Part shown: piece by piece, positions 1 to 5,279 of the stretch
How positions within the stretch are numbered: position 1 is the stretch's first letter
Layout of the letters: the number at the start of each line of letters is the position of its first letter
Origin: Deltaproteobacteria bacterium
GTDB taxonomy: Bacteria; JAUYMQ01
NCBI GenBank assembly: GCA_030698575.1
Contig: JAUYMQ010000053.1
Location: 1-7,503 of the forward strand
DNA length: 7,503 nucleotides
Direction of reading: 5' to 3'
Position numbers and translations under genes: made by a program
The notes under the pieces: generated by a model
What the model was told of the DNA's origin: nothing
Seen by the model: the letters and a program-made list of their open reading frames with translations, nothing else
The model's database searches: none

Positions 1-60
1 GAGCGCCCGGAAGAGCGTGGTCTTGCCGGAGAACGGAAGTCCGATGATGCCGACCTTCAT
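1..60 (-). CDS. YchF-like P-loop GTPase/ATPase, N-terminal 20 codons only
   Basis: Read on the minus strand, position 60 is an ATG opening MKVGIIGLPFSGKTTLFRAL, cut by the window edge. This is a Walker A loop (GLPFSGKT) placed at the very N-terminus, as in the Obg/YchF family of TRAFAC GTPases, whose typical start is a short strand followed by GLPNVGKSTLF. YchF proteins bind ATP or GTP and associate with ribosomes. The loop here has Phe-Ser where most YchF proteins have Asn-Val, and Thr in place of Ser after the Lys, so it may be a divergent YchF paralogue. An AGGA at 73-76 (minus strand) lies about nine to twelve bases upstream of the start and could be its ribosome binding site. Only the family-level call is safe, because the G4, TGS and other domains lie outside the window. 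Confidence 0.7.
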   Translation of the reverse strand, partial: MKVGIIGLPFSGKTTLFRAL

Positions 61-165
61 GGGTATCGATCCTGTCTGCAGGGGAACCTGCCCGCCCCGC
101 GGGCGCCGGGACGCTAACGTGATTTCTCCTCACTGTCAACGCATGGCGGCGCAGGCTGCGCGCAT

Positions 166-256
166 GTCATTGCGAGGCGCCCCGAAGGGGAGCCGAAGCA
201 ATCCCCGCAGCAAGCGCGAGGGGGATTGCTTCGTCGCTGCGCTCCTCGCAATGTCA
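166..256. repeat. Palindromic dispersed repeat, full inverted pair
   Basis: Two imperfect inverted arms face each other. The outer block CATTGCGAGG (168-177) is the reverse complement of CCTCGCAATG (244-253). The inner block GAAGCAATCCCC (195-206) is the reverse complement of GGGGATTGCTTC (221-232). A 14-base loop (207-220) joins the arms. Inside the left arm, GCCCC/GGGGC-type complementarity around 179-192 could form a smaller hairpin. The ends GTCATTGCGAGG and GGGATTGC match, from memory, a repeat type scattered through intergenic DNA of many proteobacterial and related genomes. It lies between the minus-strand GTPase gene and the plus-strand membrane protein gene, just upstream of a candidate promoter. 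A degenerate direct copy of the outer block (GTCATGCGAGG, 264-274) follows it. It encodes nothing that I can support. Confidence 0.85.
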
Positions 257-285
257 GCGCCCTGTCATGCGAGGGTCAGCTCCTG

Positions 286-315
286 TTGGCGGTCGAGTGC
301 GTCTGGGCCTAGTAT
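286..315 (+). promoter_or_regulatory. Candidate sigma-70-type promoter for the coiled-coil/propeller pair
   Basis: TTGGCG at 286-291 and TAGTAT at 310-315 are separated by 18 bases. Each hexamer matches four of six consensus positions. Transcription would begin near 322, leaving a leader of about 35 bases with a Shine-Dalgarno-like GGGAGA before the TTG at 357. The position fits a start at 357 and would exclude a start at 267. Matches of this quality occur by chance, so the call is weak. Confidence 0.3.
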
Positions 316-340
316 CTGCCTCCCGAACGAATACCCCGCA

Positions 341-346
341 GGGAGA
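341..346 (+). promoter_or_regulatory. Ribosome binding site supporting the TTG start at 357
   Basis: GGGAGA sits about 10-11 bases before the in-frame TTG at 357. The upstream in-frame ATG at 267 falls inside a degenerate copy of the palindromic repeat, and the 30 residues it would add look like translated non-coding DNA. The TTG is therefore preferred. Confidence 0.45.
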
Positions 347-356
347 TCCGTCAAGG

Positions 357-953
357 TTGAACCAGCGAAAAGACGACAACGCGTTCGCGAGATGGATAGC
401 CGGCCTGGGCGCCGCGATTCTCGTCGGCGGGCTCGCCGGGTATTTTATGAGCAGCGGAGAGCCCGAGCCGACGACGGTCGTGTCGCCTTCCGTCGTGGCG
501 CCCACAGCGGATGCGCCACCGTCGCCGCAGGACGTGCCCGAGATTGTTACGGGAGAAGCTGGGGCGCCACCGACCATTCCACCGCGCCTGGCTATCGTGC
601 CGGCGAAGCCGCCCCCACTCCGGGCCGACCTCCCCTTCGCGCGCGCGGCGCCCGGCGACGAACCGGTACCTTCGGGCGACATCAAGTCGCGCCAGCGGGA
701 GATGCAGCGGCGACTCGACGATTGGGGCGCGCTGATGGAGGGCACCCGCGCCGACATCCGGCTTCAGTTGCTCGAGGGGAAAAAGCAGGAGCGCGATCGC
801 ATCGCCAAGCAGATCGATGAGATCGATCAGGCGCTGACCATATCGCCGGGCGACGACGAGGCGCTCGAAGCGCGGCGGCGGCTCAAGGACGAGCTGTACT
901 ACACCGAGGACGCCATCCAGCGCCTCGAAGAAATCCAGGAGAGGGAACCTTGA
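357..953 (+). CDS. Single-pass membrane protein with Pro-rich stalk and C-terminal coiled coil (unrecognised)
   Basis: I do not recognise this protein. From the TTG at 357 it has 198 residues. Residues 1-11 are polar and basic (NQRKDD). Residues 13-31 form one hydrophobic helix (WIAGLGAAILVGGLAGYFM) without a cleavage motif, suggesting an N-terminal anchor with the rest outside the cytoplasm. Residues 35-107 are rich in Pro, Ala and Val and look like an extended linker. Residues 108-160 and 166-196 are charged, Leu/Ile-spaced helices (RQREMQRRLDDW, RIAKQIDEIDQAL, IQRLEEIQE) likely to form a coiled coil. The stop overlaps the TTG start of the next gene by four bases (TTGA), so the two are almost certainly co-translated. 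An ATG at 267 would add 30 residues but lies in repeat-derived DNA. The role is unknown; an envelope scaffold or partner for the downstream propeller protein is inferred from context only. Confidence 0.75.
   Translation: MNQRKDDNAFARWIAGLGAAILVGGLAGYFMSSGEPEPTTVVSPSVVAPTADAPPSPQDVPEIVTGEAGAPPTIPPRLAIVPAKPPPLRADLPFARAAPGDEPVPSGDIKSRQREMQRRLDDWGALMEGTRADIRLQLLEGKKQERDRIAKQIDEIDQALTISPGDDEALEARRRLKDELYYTEDAIQRLEEIQEREP
937..946 (+). promoter_or_regulatory. Shine-Dalgarno for the overlapping TTG start at 950
   Basis: AGGAGAGGGA lies inside the end of the membrane protein gene, with AGGAG eight bases before the TTG at 950. It is the strongest ribosome binding site in the plus-strand genes here and fixes the start of the propeller gene despite the rare TTG codon. 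Confidence 0.7.
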
Positions 954-2506
954 TCCGAACGGTTGTCACAGTTGCACTTCTTCTACTCCCTGCCCTCCTC
1001 GCGGCCGCGCCGGCGCACGGCGCCCAGTACTTCACCGAGGCCCTGCTGCAGGTGCCCGGCAATCCGACGACGGTCCTCGTTACCGATCTCGACGGCGACG
1101 GCCGGAAGGATCTCGCCGTGTTCTATGGCGTCAGCCACGCCACGGAGCTCCGCTACTACGTCCACCTGGCCGTATTCCTGCAGAAGGACGGCGCGTTCGC
1201 GAAGACGCCGGACGTGACAAAGCCGCTTTCCGGCGGCGAGGCGGCGGCATTCCTGGCGGAGACCGACCCGGCTCGCGCCGGAAAAGAGCTGGTGGTAGCA
1301 GGCACGGGAGGCGTTTTCACATGGCGCGTTTCGCGGGCGGGCGCAGCAGCGCGGCTGGTCTCGACGCGCCTTGGGGAAGCCCGATCGGACTGGTTCGGCC
1401 CCGACTGGCGGGGCGTGCGCAACGTCGATCTTGGCAGAGATCTCGATGGCGACGGGCGCGACGAGATCCTCCTCCCCCTGCGGGGCGCCCTCGAGATTCT
1501 CCGGGCCTCCGGGACGGGTCCCTATCTTCCGTCGGACCGGCTCGACGTTTCAATCTTTCGCGAGATGGGTCAGCCGGACGATCCAGGCTATATCATCGAT
1601 TTCATCGATCTCTATCAAATGAAGGTCAGCGAAATTTTCCCCGACATATTCGATGTCGACGTGAACGACGACGGCCTCCGGGATCTCGTGCTGACCTACA
1701 GCAACCTGGCCGCCACCTACCGGCGTCTCCCGGACGGCCGCTTCGAAACGACCCCGACGATCTTCCGGAGTGACCTCTCGCCGAACCGCGACGTGCTTCG
1801 ATCCGCCGTACCGCCGAAAATCCTGACGACACAGGCCCAGGATTTCGACGGCGACGGCCGAGCCGACCTGATCATGTCGCGAAGTGAGGTCCAGGGGATC
1901 AAGGGCATCGTGAACATGCAGGTTCATCGGAACAACAAGGGGATCTTCGAGCAGAAGTCATCCTTCAAGCTGCGCGAAGAAGCGCTGGCGCTGTGGCCCT
2001 TGGTGGGCGACTACAATCACGACGGGAAGCTGGACTTCACGTTTCTGCAGACCGATTTCGGCATCAAGGAGATCATCAACTTCCTTCTCACCAAGCGCGT
2101 AACTTTCAACTTCGAATTTTTCCTGTGGCACGGCGACCCGTCGTTTCGGGCCAAGCCCGACCGCCGAAAAAGCATCAGCGTCAAATTTGATCTCAAGGAG
2201 GGGCACCTTTCGGGTTTGCCCATCGTCGACCTCTCGCAGGATTTCAACGGCGACGGCCTGGCCGACTTCTACTCTCCGCGGGAACGCGAGGCCTTCTCGG
2301 TCTATTTCGGGAAGCCCGCCGGAAGCGACGAACTGTTCTCCGGCGATCCGGACATCCACTACAAGGTCCACCAGTCCTTCTACCGGCGCTTCGACGATTT
2401 CAACGGCGACAGCCGCGCCGATATCGTGTATTGGTACCAGTCGGAGATCGGTCGCAGCGATCTGAACGACAAGATTCTCGTTCTTACGAGCGCGCCCTCC
2501 CCGTAA
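950..2506 (+). CDS. Secreted FG-GAP/VCBS-repeat beta-propeller protein
   Basis: The 518-residue product starts with a classical signal peptide: basic MIRT, a hydrophobic core (VVTVALLLLPALLAAA), and a likely signal peptidase I site near AHG-A at residue 24 or 25. The mature part carries seven calcium-loop motifs of the DxDGDGxxDL type at residues 46, 164, 237, 298, 354, 431 and 483 (DLDGDGRKDL, DLDGDGRDEI, DVNDDGLRDL, DFDGDGRADL, DYNHDGKLDF, DFNGDGLADF, DFNGDSRADI). A decayed copy (DPARAGKELV) lies at 106, giving eight repeats about 52-77 residues apart. Such FG-GAP repeats, known from integrin alpha chains and many bacterial exported proteins, form propeller blades that bind calcium on their loops. 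No lipobox, membrane helix or enzyme domain is visible, so a periplasmic or extracellular binding role is the natural inference. The gene overlaps the coiled-coil membrane protein gene by four bases, pointing to a shared task. The fold is well supported; the ligand is unknown. Confidence 0.88.
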   Translation: MIRTVVTVALLLLPALLAAAPAHGAQYFTEALLQVPGNPTTVLVTDLDGDGRKDLAVFYGVSHATELRYYVHLAVFLQKDGAFAKTPDVTKPLSGGEAAAFLAETDPARAGKELVVAGTGGVFTWRVSRAGAAARLVSTRLGEARSDWFGPDWRGVRNVDLGRDLDGDGRDEILLPLRGALEILRASGTGPYLPSDRLDVSIFREMGQPDDPGYIIDFIDLYQMKVSEIFPDIFDVDVNDDGLRDLVLTYSNLAATYRRLPDGRFETTPTIFRSDLSPNRDVLRSAVPPKILTTQAQDFDGDGRADLIMSRSEVQGIKGIVNMQVHRNNKGIFEQKSSFKLREEALALWPLVGDYNHDGKLDFTFLQTDFGIKEIINFLLTKRVTFNFEFFLWHGDPSFRAKPDRRKSISVKFDLKEGHLSGLPIVDLSQDFNGDGLADFYSPREREAFSVYFGKPAGSDELFSGDPDIHYKVHQSFYRRFDDFNGDSRADIVYWYQSEIGRSDLNDKILVLTSAPSP

Positions 2507-2701
2507 TCATCTGATTTTTTTCGTCCTCTCCGGCTTCCCCCCGCCCTGACGCCCACAGAAGCGCTGAACGACGGGAGCATGGCCGGATGATCGACGGCCG
2601 CCTCGCGCGGCTGCCGATTCCCCGCCTCAAGTATCCGGCCCTCTTGTCGATGAGGAATGCGAGCAACAGACGCGTTTTCTCATCGCTTCGGGGGGATTCT
2701 C
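2507..2701. other. Intergenic stretch without a supported gene
   Basis: Just after the propeller stop codon, AATC (2505-2508) and GATT (2513-2516) could form a four-base-pair stem followed by a T run to 2521. This is terminator-like in layout but too weak to call with confidence. The rest is GC-rich with no conserved coding signal. An ATG at 2587 opens a frame that runs through the next gene in a different phase and looks like a shadow. Confidence 0.4.
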
Positions 2702-2938
2702 ATGGGTCCGACGGTCAACGTCGCTGGACACGAGATCGAGGTGGAGTCGCGCTATCGCGTGGAGGTGGACAAGTGGGAGGCGAACCTTCGTCACCCGGTT
2801 CACGGCTTCACGGTGAGCGAGTGGGCCGCCACACCGCAGGAGGCCGCGGTCGCGGCGCGCCGTGCGCTGATCTTCTACGCGCGCGAGATGGAGCGGATCG
2901 TCGGACGTCCGCCGAGGCCACGCTCCCGGGCGGCCTGA
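2702..2938 (+). CDS. Small protein of 78 residues, unrecognised; faint HicB-like layout
   Basis: The ATG at 2702 is preceded by GGGGGGA (2690-2696) at a five-base spacing, which favours it over the ATG at 2657 that would add 15 residues. The product begins MGPTVNVAGHEIEV. Two or three short strands can be read (TVNVAGHEIEVES, RYRVEVDKWEANL, GFTVSEWAA), then a helix from about residue 40 (TPQEAAVAARRALIFYAREMERI), and a basic Pro/Arg tail. A strand-strand-strand-helix layout with an alanine-rich final helix resembles HicB-type antitoxin domains (typically 'T.EEAL.NA.EAL..Y'). The central GGY/LPGC signature is absent and no HicA toxin gene adjoins, so this is only a shape resemblance. It is the only gene between the propeller gene and the convergent crotonase-like gene. 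The reading frame and ribosome binding site make it probably real; its function is unknown. Confidence 0.6.
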   Translation: MGPTVNVAGHEIEVESRYRVEVDKWEANLRHPVHGFTVSEWAATPQEAAVAARRALIFYAREMERIVGRPPRPRSRAA

Positions 2939-2954
2939 GCTTGCAGGCTCCAGC

Positions 2955-2994
2955 GGGATTGCCTCGCCGGGCTTGCTCCCCTCCTCGCAATGAC
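2955..2994 (-). repeat. Half-copy of the palindromic dispersed repeat
   Basis: On the minus strand this reads GTCATTGCGAGG at one end and GGCAATCCC at the other, about 40 bases. That is the same length and ends as the left arm of the repeat at 166-205, with a diverged middle. The 18 bases at 2983-3000 are the exact reverse complement of 160-177, so identity extends six bases past the usual GTCATT end. It fills the gap between the convergent small gene (stop at 2938) and crotonase-like gene (stop at 3006). The second arm is missing here. Confidence 0.75.
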
Positions 2995-3005
2995 ATGCGC
3001 AGCGG

Positions 3006-3794
3006 TCAGCGCCCCGTGAAGCGGGGTTCGCGCTTCTCGATCATGGCGGACACACCCTCGGCAAAGTCCGCCGTCTCGAAACACTTCGCCTGCTCGCTGC
3101 TCTCGTAATCGAACACCTCTTCCAGTGTCGAGTTGAATCCTCGATAGACGCCCTGCTTCACGCCGCGCACCGCCACCGGCGCGTTCATCGCGATGCGCGT
3201 CGCGACGCGTGACGTTTCCTCGGCCAGCTCGCCGGCGGGCACGGCCCGGTTCACAAGTCCGACTCGCGCCGCCTCGCGCCCGTCCACCAGCTCGCCGGTG
3301 AAGAACAGCTCACAGGCCCGCGCCGTCCCCACGAGCCGCGGCAGGAGGTAGGTGGCGCCCATGCCCGGGTGCAGCCCCAGGCGCACGAAGTTCATCCCCA
3401 TCCTGGCGTCTTCGGCAGCAAGCCGGACGTCGCAGGCGAGCGCGAAGCAGAGACCGGCGCCGATGGCGTAGCCGTTGATCGACGCGATCGTTGGAAATGG
3501 AAGATCGAGGACCGAGAGAAAGCGGCGGTAAAACGAAACCATGGTGGCCTTGTTGTCGTCATGGCTCCCGGCCGACTTGGCCTGGATCATGTCGAGGCTT
3601 CCGCCCGCGCAGAAAGCGCGCCCGGCGCCCGTGAGAACCATCACTCGCAGATCTTCCCGATCCCGGAGTGACCCCACTGCGCGGAGAAACTCCTCGCCCA
3701 TCTGCACCGACATCGCGTTGCGCTTCTCGGGCTGATTCAGGGTGACTGTGGCGATGCCGTCCTTCACATCCAGAACGATCGTTTCGAAGCTCAC
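3006..3794 (-). CDS. Crotonase-fold (enoyl-CoA hydratase/isomerase family) protein lacking both hydratase glutamates
   Basis: The gene starts with GTG at 3794, with GAGGA (3800-3804, minus strand) five bases before it. The 262-residue length is normal for the family. Family marks are RNAMS near residue 25, the oxyanion-hole loop AFCAGGSLDM (60-69), the helix start INGYAIGAGLCFALACD (106-122), the LGLHPGMGATYLLPRLVG segment (139-156), the VGLVNRAVP segment (178-186) and the C-terminal EGVSAMIEKREPRF. Aligned without gaps to rat mitochondrial enoyl-CoA hydratase from memory, the catalytic Glu144 is Cys116 here and Glu164 is Phe136. CoA binding and oxyanion stabilisation should remain, but ordinary hydration of enoyl-CoA is doubtful; another acyl-CoA reaction of this superfamily (isomerase, hydrolase, lyase) is more likely. 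It diverges from the MBL-gloA-MFS cluster. The fold is certain; the reaction is not. Confidence 0.92.
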   Translation of the reverse strand: MSFETIVLDVKDGIATVTLNQPEKRNAMSVQMGEEFLRAVGSLRDREDLRVMVLTGAGRAFCAGGSLDMIQAKSAGSHDDNKATMVSFYRRFLSVLDLPFPTIASINGYAIGAGLCFALACDVRLAAEDARMGMNFVRLGLHPGMGATYLLPRLVGTARACELFFTGELVDGREAARVGLVNRAVPAGELAEETSRVATRIAMNAPVAVRGVKQGVYRGFNSTLEEVFDYESSEQAKCFETADFAEGVSAMIEKREPRFTGR

Positions 3795-3799
3795 GTCAA

Positions 3800-3804
3800 T
3801 CCTC
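3800..3804 (-). promoter_or_regulatory. Shine-Dalgarno supporting the GTG start at 3794
   Basis: On the minus strand GAGGA is followed by five bases and then GTG. The encoded MSFETIVLDV is the usual N-terminus of crotonase-family proteins, so start and site support each other. Confidence 0.65.
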
Positions 3805-3850
3805 GCTGATTTCCGGCCTCGCTTCTAACCGGCAGGCGGGGGCCGTGGCC

Positions 3851-3879
3851 TTGACGCCCGCGCCGGCAGGGCCTAACTT
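3851..3879 (+). promoter_or_regulatory. Candidate sigma-70-type promoter for the MBL-gloA-MFS cluster
   Basis: TTGACG (3851-3856, five of six matches to TTGACA) and TAACTT (3874-3879, three of six, keeping T, A and final T) are 17 bases apart in the divergent gap between the crotonase-like gene and the MBL gene. Transcription would begin near 3886, about 75 bases before the ATG at 3961. No matching promoter for the minus-strand gene was evident. Confidence 0.35.
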
Positions 3880-3928
3880 TCCCGCGCCATTCAGGGTTTC
3901 GGTAGTCATCGCACTGAGGGTAAGAAAA

Positions 3929-3944
3929 GCCCGGGCCACCGGGC
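3929..3944. other. Perfect hairpin next to the ribosome binding site of the MBL gene
   Basis: GCCCGG (3929-3934) and CCGGGC (3939-3944) pair perfectly around a four-base loop. On the plus strand the stem abuts the G-rich stretch 3945-3949 that is the only Shine-Dalgarno candidate for the ATG at 3961. On the minus strand the stem is followed by TTTTCTTA, the layout of an intrinsic terminator that would stop antisense transcription leaving the MBL gene. In GC-rich DNA such stems also arise by chance. Confidence 0.35.
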
Positions 3945-3960
3945 GGGGGTTGCCTCCACC

Positions 3961-4872
3961 ATGGCCTCGAAGGCCGCGCCGCGCCAGATCGTTCCCATCG
4001 GAAACCTGTCCGTGCTTCACGGCGACAACTGGGGGAAGTTTCCCCTGGTCAACTCGCTCTTCCTGCGCGGGCCCGTGCGCGTGGTGGTCGATCCCGGCTC
4101 GAACATCGAGTTCTTCGAGGAGATCCTTCGCGAGGGCCCCGTCCAGATCCTTCTGAACACCCACTATCACGGTGACCACACCAGGCACAACCGGCTGTTC
4201 TCGGAATCGGCCCTTCACGTGTCAGAGGCCGACGCGCCCGTTTATCACTCGCTCGACAACCTTGCCGCCTACATCGGGCGCAAGGGAAGGTACGACGAGG
4301 ATATGTGGCGCCAGATGGCCGTGGAGGAGCGGGGCTACACTCCGAGATCGGTCGACGTGGCCTATCGCGACGGCGAAGTGTATCGCTTCGGCGAGACGAC
4401 GGTCGAGATCGTCCAGGCGCCGGGGCACACACCTGGTCACTCCTGCCTCCTGTTTCGGGAGCTTTCAGCCATCTATCTGGCAGACATCGATCTGACGCGC
4501 TTCGGCCCCTGGTACGGGAATGCGGCCAGCGACATCGATCTGTTCCTGGAGTCGATCGAGCGCGTGAGCAGAATTCAGGCCGACTGGTACATCCCGGCCC
4601 ACGGTCCGATCATTCCGGGCGATCGCATCTCCGGTCGCTTCGAGGCCTTCGCGAAGGTGATCCACGATCGCGAGGAGCGGATCCTCGAATTGCTCCGTGA
4701 GCCGCACACCGTTGCCGGGATCGTAGCCACTCACCCGATCTACCGGCGCCAGTTCGAGCCAAAGGATGTATTCGACTTCATGGAAGAGATGATGGTGGTG
4801 AACCATTTGCGCCGCTCGCTCCGCCTGCAGCAGATCGATGCCATCGAGGAAGGACGCTACCGGGCGCGCTGA
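3961..4872 (+). CDS. Metallo-beta-lactamase-fold hydrolase (glyoxalase II/LACTB2-like)
   Basis: The 303-residue product has the full binuclear metal site of the superfamily: H68, H70, D72 and H73 in THYHGDH, H156 in APGHTPGH, D175 in YLADID and H214 in IPAHGP. These residues normally hold two zinc or other metal ions for hydrolysis of thioesters, esters or lactones. After the catalytic domain, residues 225-303 are helical (DREERILELL, HTVAGIVATHPIYRR, KDVFDFMEEMMVVNHLRRSL), resembling the winged-helix tail of LACTB2-type proteins rather than the substrate-binding tail of classical glyoxalase II. No signal peptide is seen, so it is probably cytoplasmic. It is first in a cluster, 20 bases ahead of gloA, which suggests a thioesterase role on acylglutathione or acyl-CoA substrates. 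That role is inference. Its ribosome binding site is weak (GGGGG at 3945-3949) and lies beside a hairpin. Confidence 0.9.
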   Translation: MASKAAPRQIVPIGNLSVLHGDNWGKFPLVNSLFLRGPVRVVVDPGSNIEFFEEILREGPVQILLNTHYHGDHTRHNRLFSESALHVSEADAPVYHSLDNLAAYIGRKGRYDEDMWRQMAVEERGYTPRSVDVAYRDGEVYRFGETTVEIVQAPGHTPGHSCLLFRELSAIYLADIDLTRFGPWYGNAASDIDLFLESIERVSRIQADWYIPAHGPIIPGDRISGRFEAFAKVIHDREERILELLREPHTVAGIVATHPIYRRQFEPKDVFDFMEEMMVVNHLRRSLRLQQIDAIEEGRYRAR

Positions 4873-4892
4873 GCGACGGGAGGGAAGCCGGC

Positions 4893-5270
4893 ATGAAGCT
4901 CATTCACACCTGCATCCGTGTTTATGATCTCGAGAAGTCGCTCGATTTCTACGTGAACAAGCTCGGCTTCGAGCTGAAGCGGAAGTTCGAGCTTCCGGGG
5001 GCCGACGCGACGCTCGCATACGTGAGCCCGCCAGGCCAGGATTACGAGATAGAGCTGACCTACAACCACGGCCGGGGTTTCGCCTACACCGTCGGCAACG
5101 GCTACGCCCACATGGCGATCGAAGTGGACGACATCGACAAGGTCTATCAGGACTGGTCCGCGAAGGGGGTCTTCTTCAGGAAGCCGCCCGGAAAGATCGG
5201 CTCGGGTTCACGCATCGCCTTCGCCCTGGATCCCGACGGCTACAATCTCGAGCTGATCGGCCGCAAGTAA
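4893..5270 (+). CDS. gloA: Lactoylglutathione lyase (glyoxalase I), VOC superfamily
   Basis: Glyoxalase I converts the hemithioacetal of methylglyoxal and glutathione to S-lactoylglutathione in the cytoplasm. The 125-residue product aligns along its length with Escherichia coli GloA recalled from memory. It opens MKLIHTCIRVYDLEKSLDFY, followed by LGFEL, IELTYN (53-58), GYAHMAIEVDD (70-80), IAFALDPDGYNLELI (108-122). All four metal ligands are in place: H5, E54, H73 and E120. The short form without insertions is the class usually activated by nickel or cobalt rather than zinc. GGGAGGGA (4878-4885) precedes the ATG at a good distance. The gene lies 20 bases after the MBL hydrolase and 9 bases before the MFS transporter, suggesting one transcript. 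A related VOC enzyme with another substrate is possible, but the intact ligand set and ELTYN motif favour glyoxalase I. Confidence 0.88.
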   Translation: MKLIHTCIRVYDLEKSLDFYVNKLGFELKRKFELPGADATLAYVSPPGQDYEIELTYNHGRGFAYTVGNGYAHMAIEVDDIDKVYQDWSAKGVFFRKPPGKIGSGSRIAFALDPDGYNLELIGRK

Positions 5271-5279
5271 AGCCGCCCT

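Noticed and set aside
166-256. CRISPR array or tRNA
   Set aside because: The repeat is one inverted pair with no regularly spaced direct repeats and no cas gene nearby. It does not show a tRNA cloverleaf or T-loop.
267-356. Upstream ATG extension of the membrane protein
   Set aside because: The ATG lies inside a degenerate repeat block and upstream of the best promoter candidate, and the added residues have no protein-like character. The TTG at 357 has a ribosome binding site and puts the membrane helix near the N-terminus.
17-820. Long plus-strand open frame of 267 codons over the repeat and the coiled-coil gene
   Set aside because: Its translation is Arg/Gly/Ala-rich and low in complexity, it runs through the palindromic repeat and the start of the divergent GTPase gene, and the overlapping frame has a clear membrane helix and coiled coil.
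2505-2521. Intrinsic terminator after the propeller gene
   Set aside because: The stem is only AATC/GATT, too weak for a confident terminator, although a T run follows it.
2702-2938. HicAB toxin-antitoxin module
   Set aside because: No HicA-like frame lies on either side and the HicB signature residues are absent. Only the general shape is similar, so the gene is listed as unrecognised.
2587-3108. 173-codon plus-strand frame across the small gene and the 3' end of the crotonase-like gene
   Set aside because: It is a different phase over two better supported genes and reads through the repeat half-copy. It has no recognisable domain.
3796-4218. Minus-strand frame of 140 codons over the divergent gap and the MBL gene
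   Set aside because: It is antisense to the strongly conserved metal-binding domain of the MBL protein and shows no family motif.
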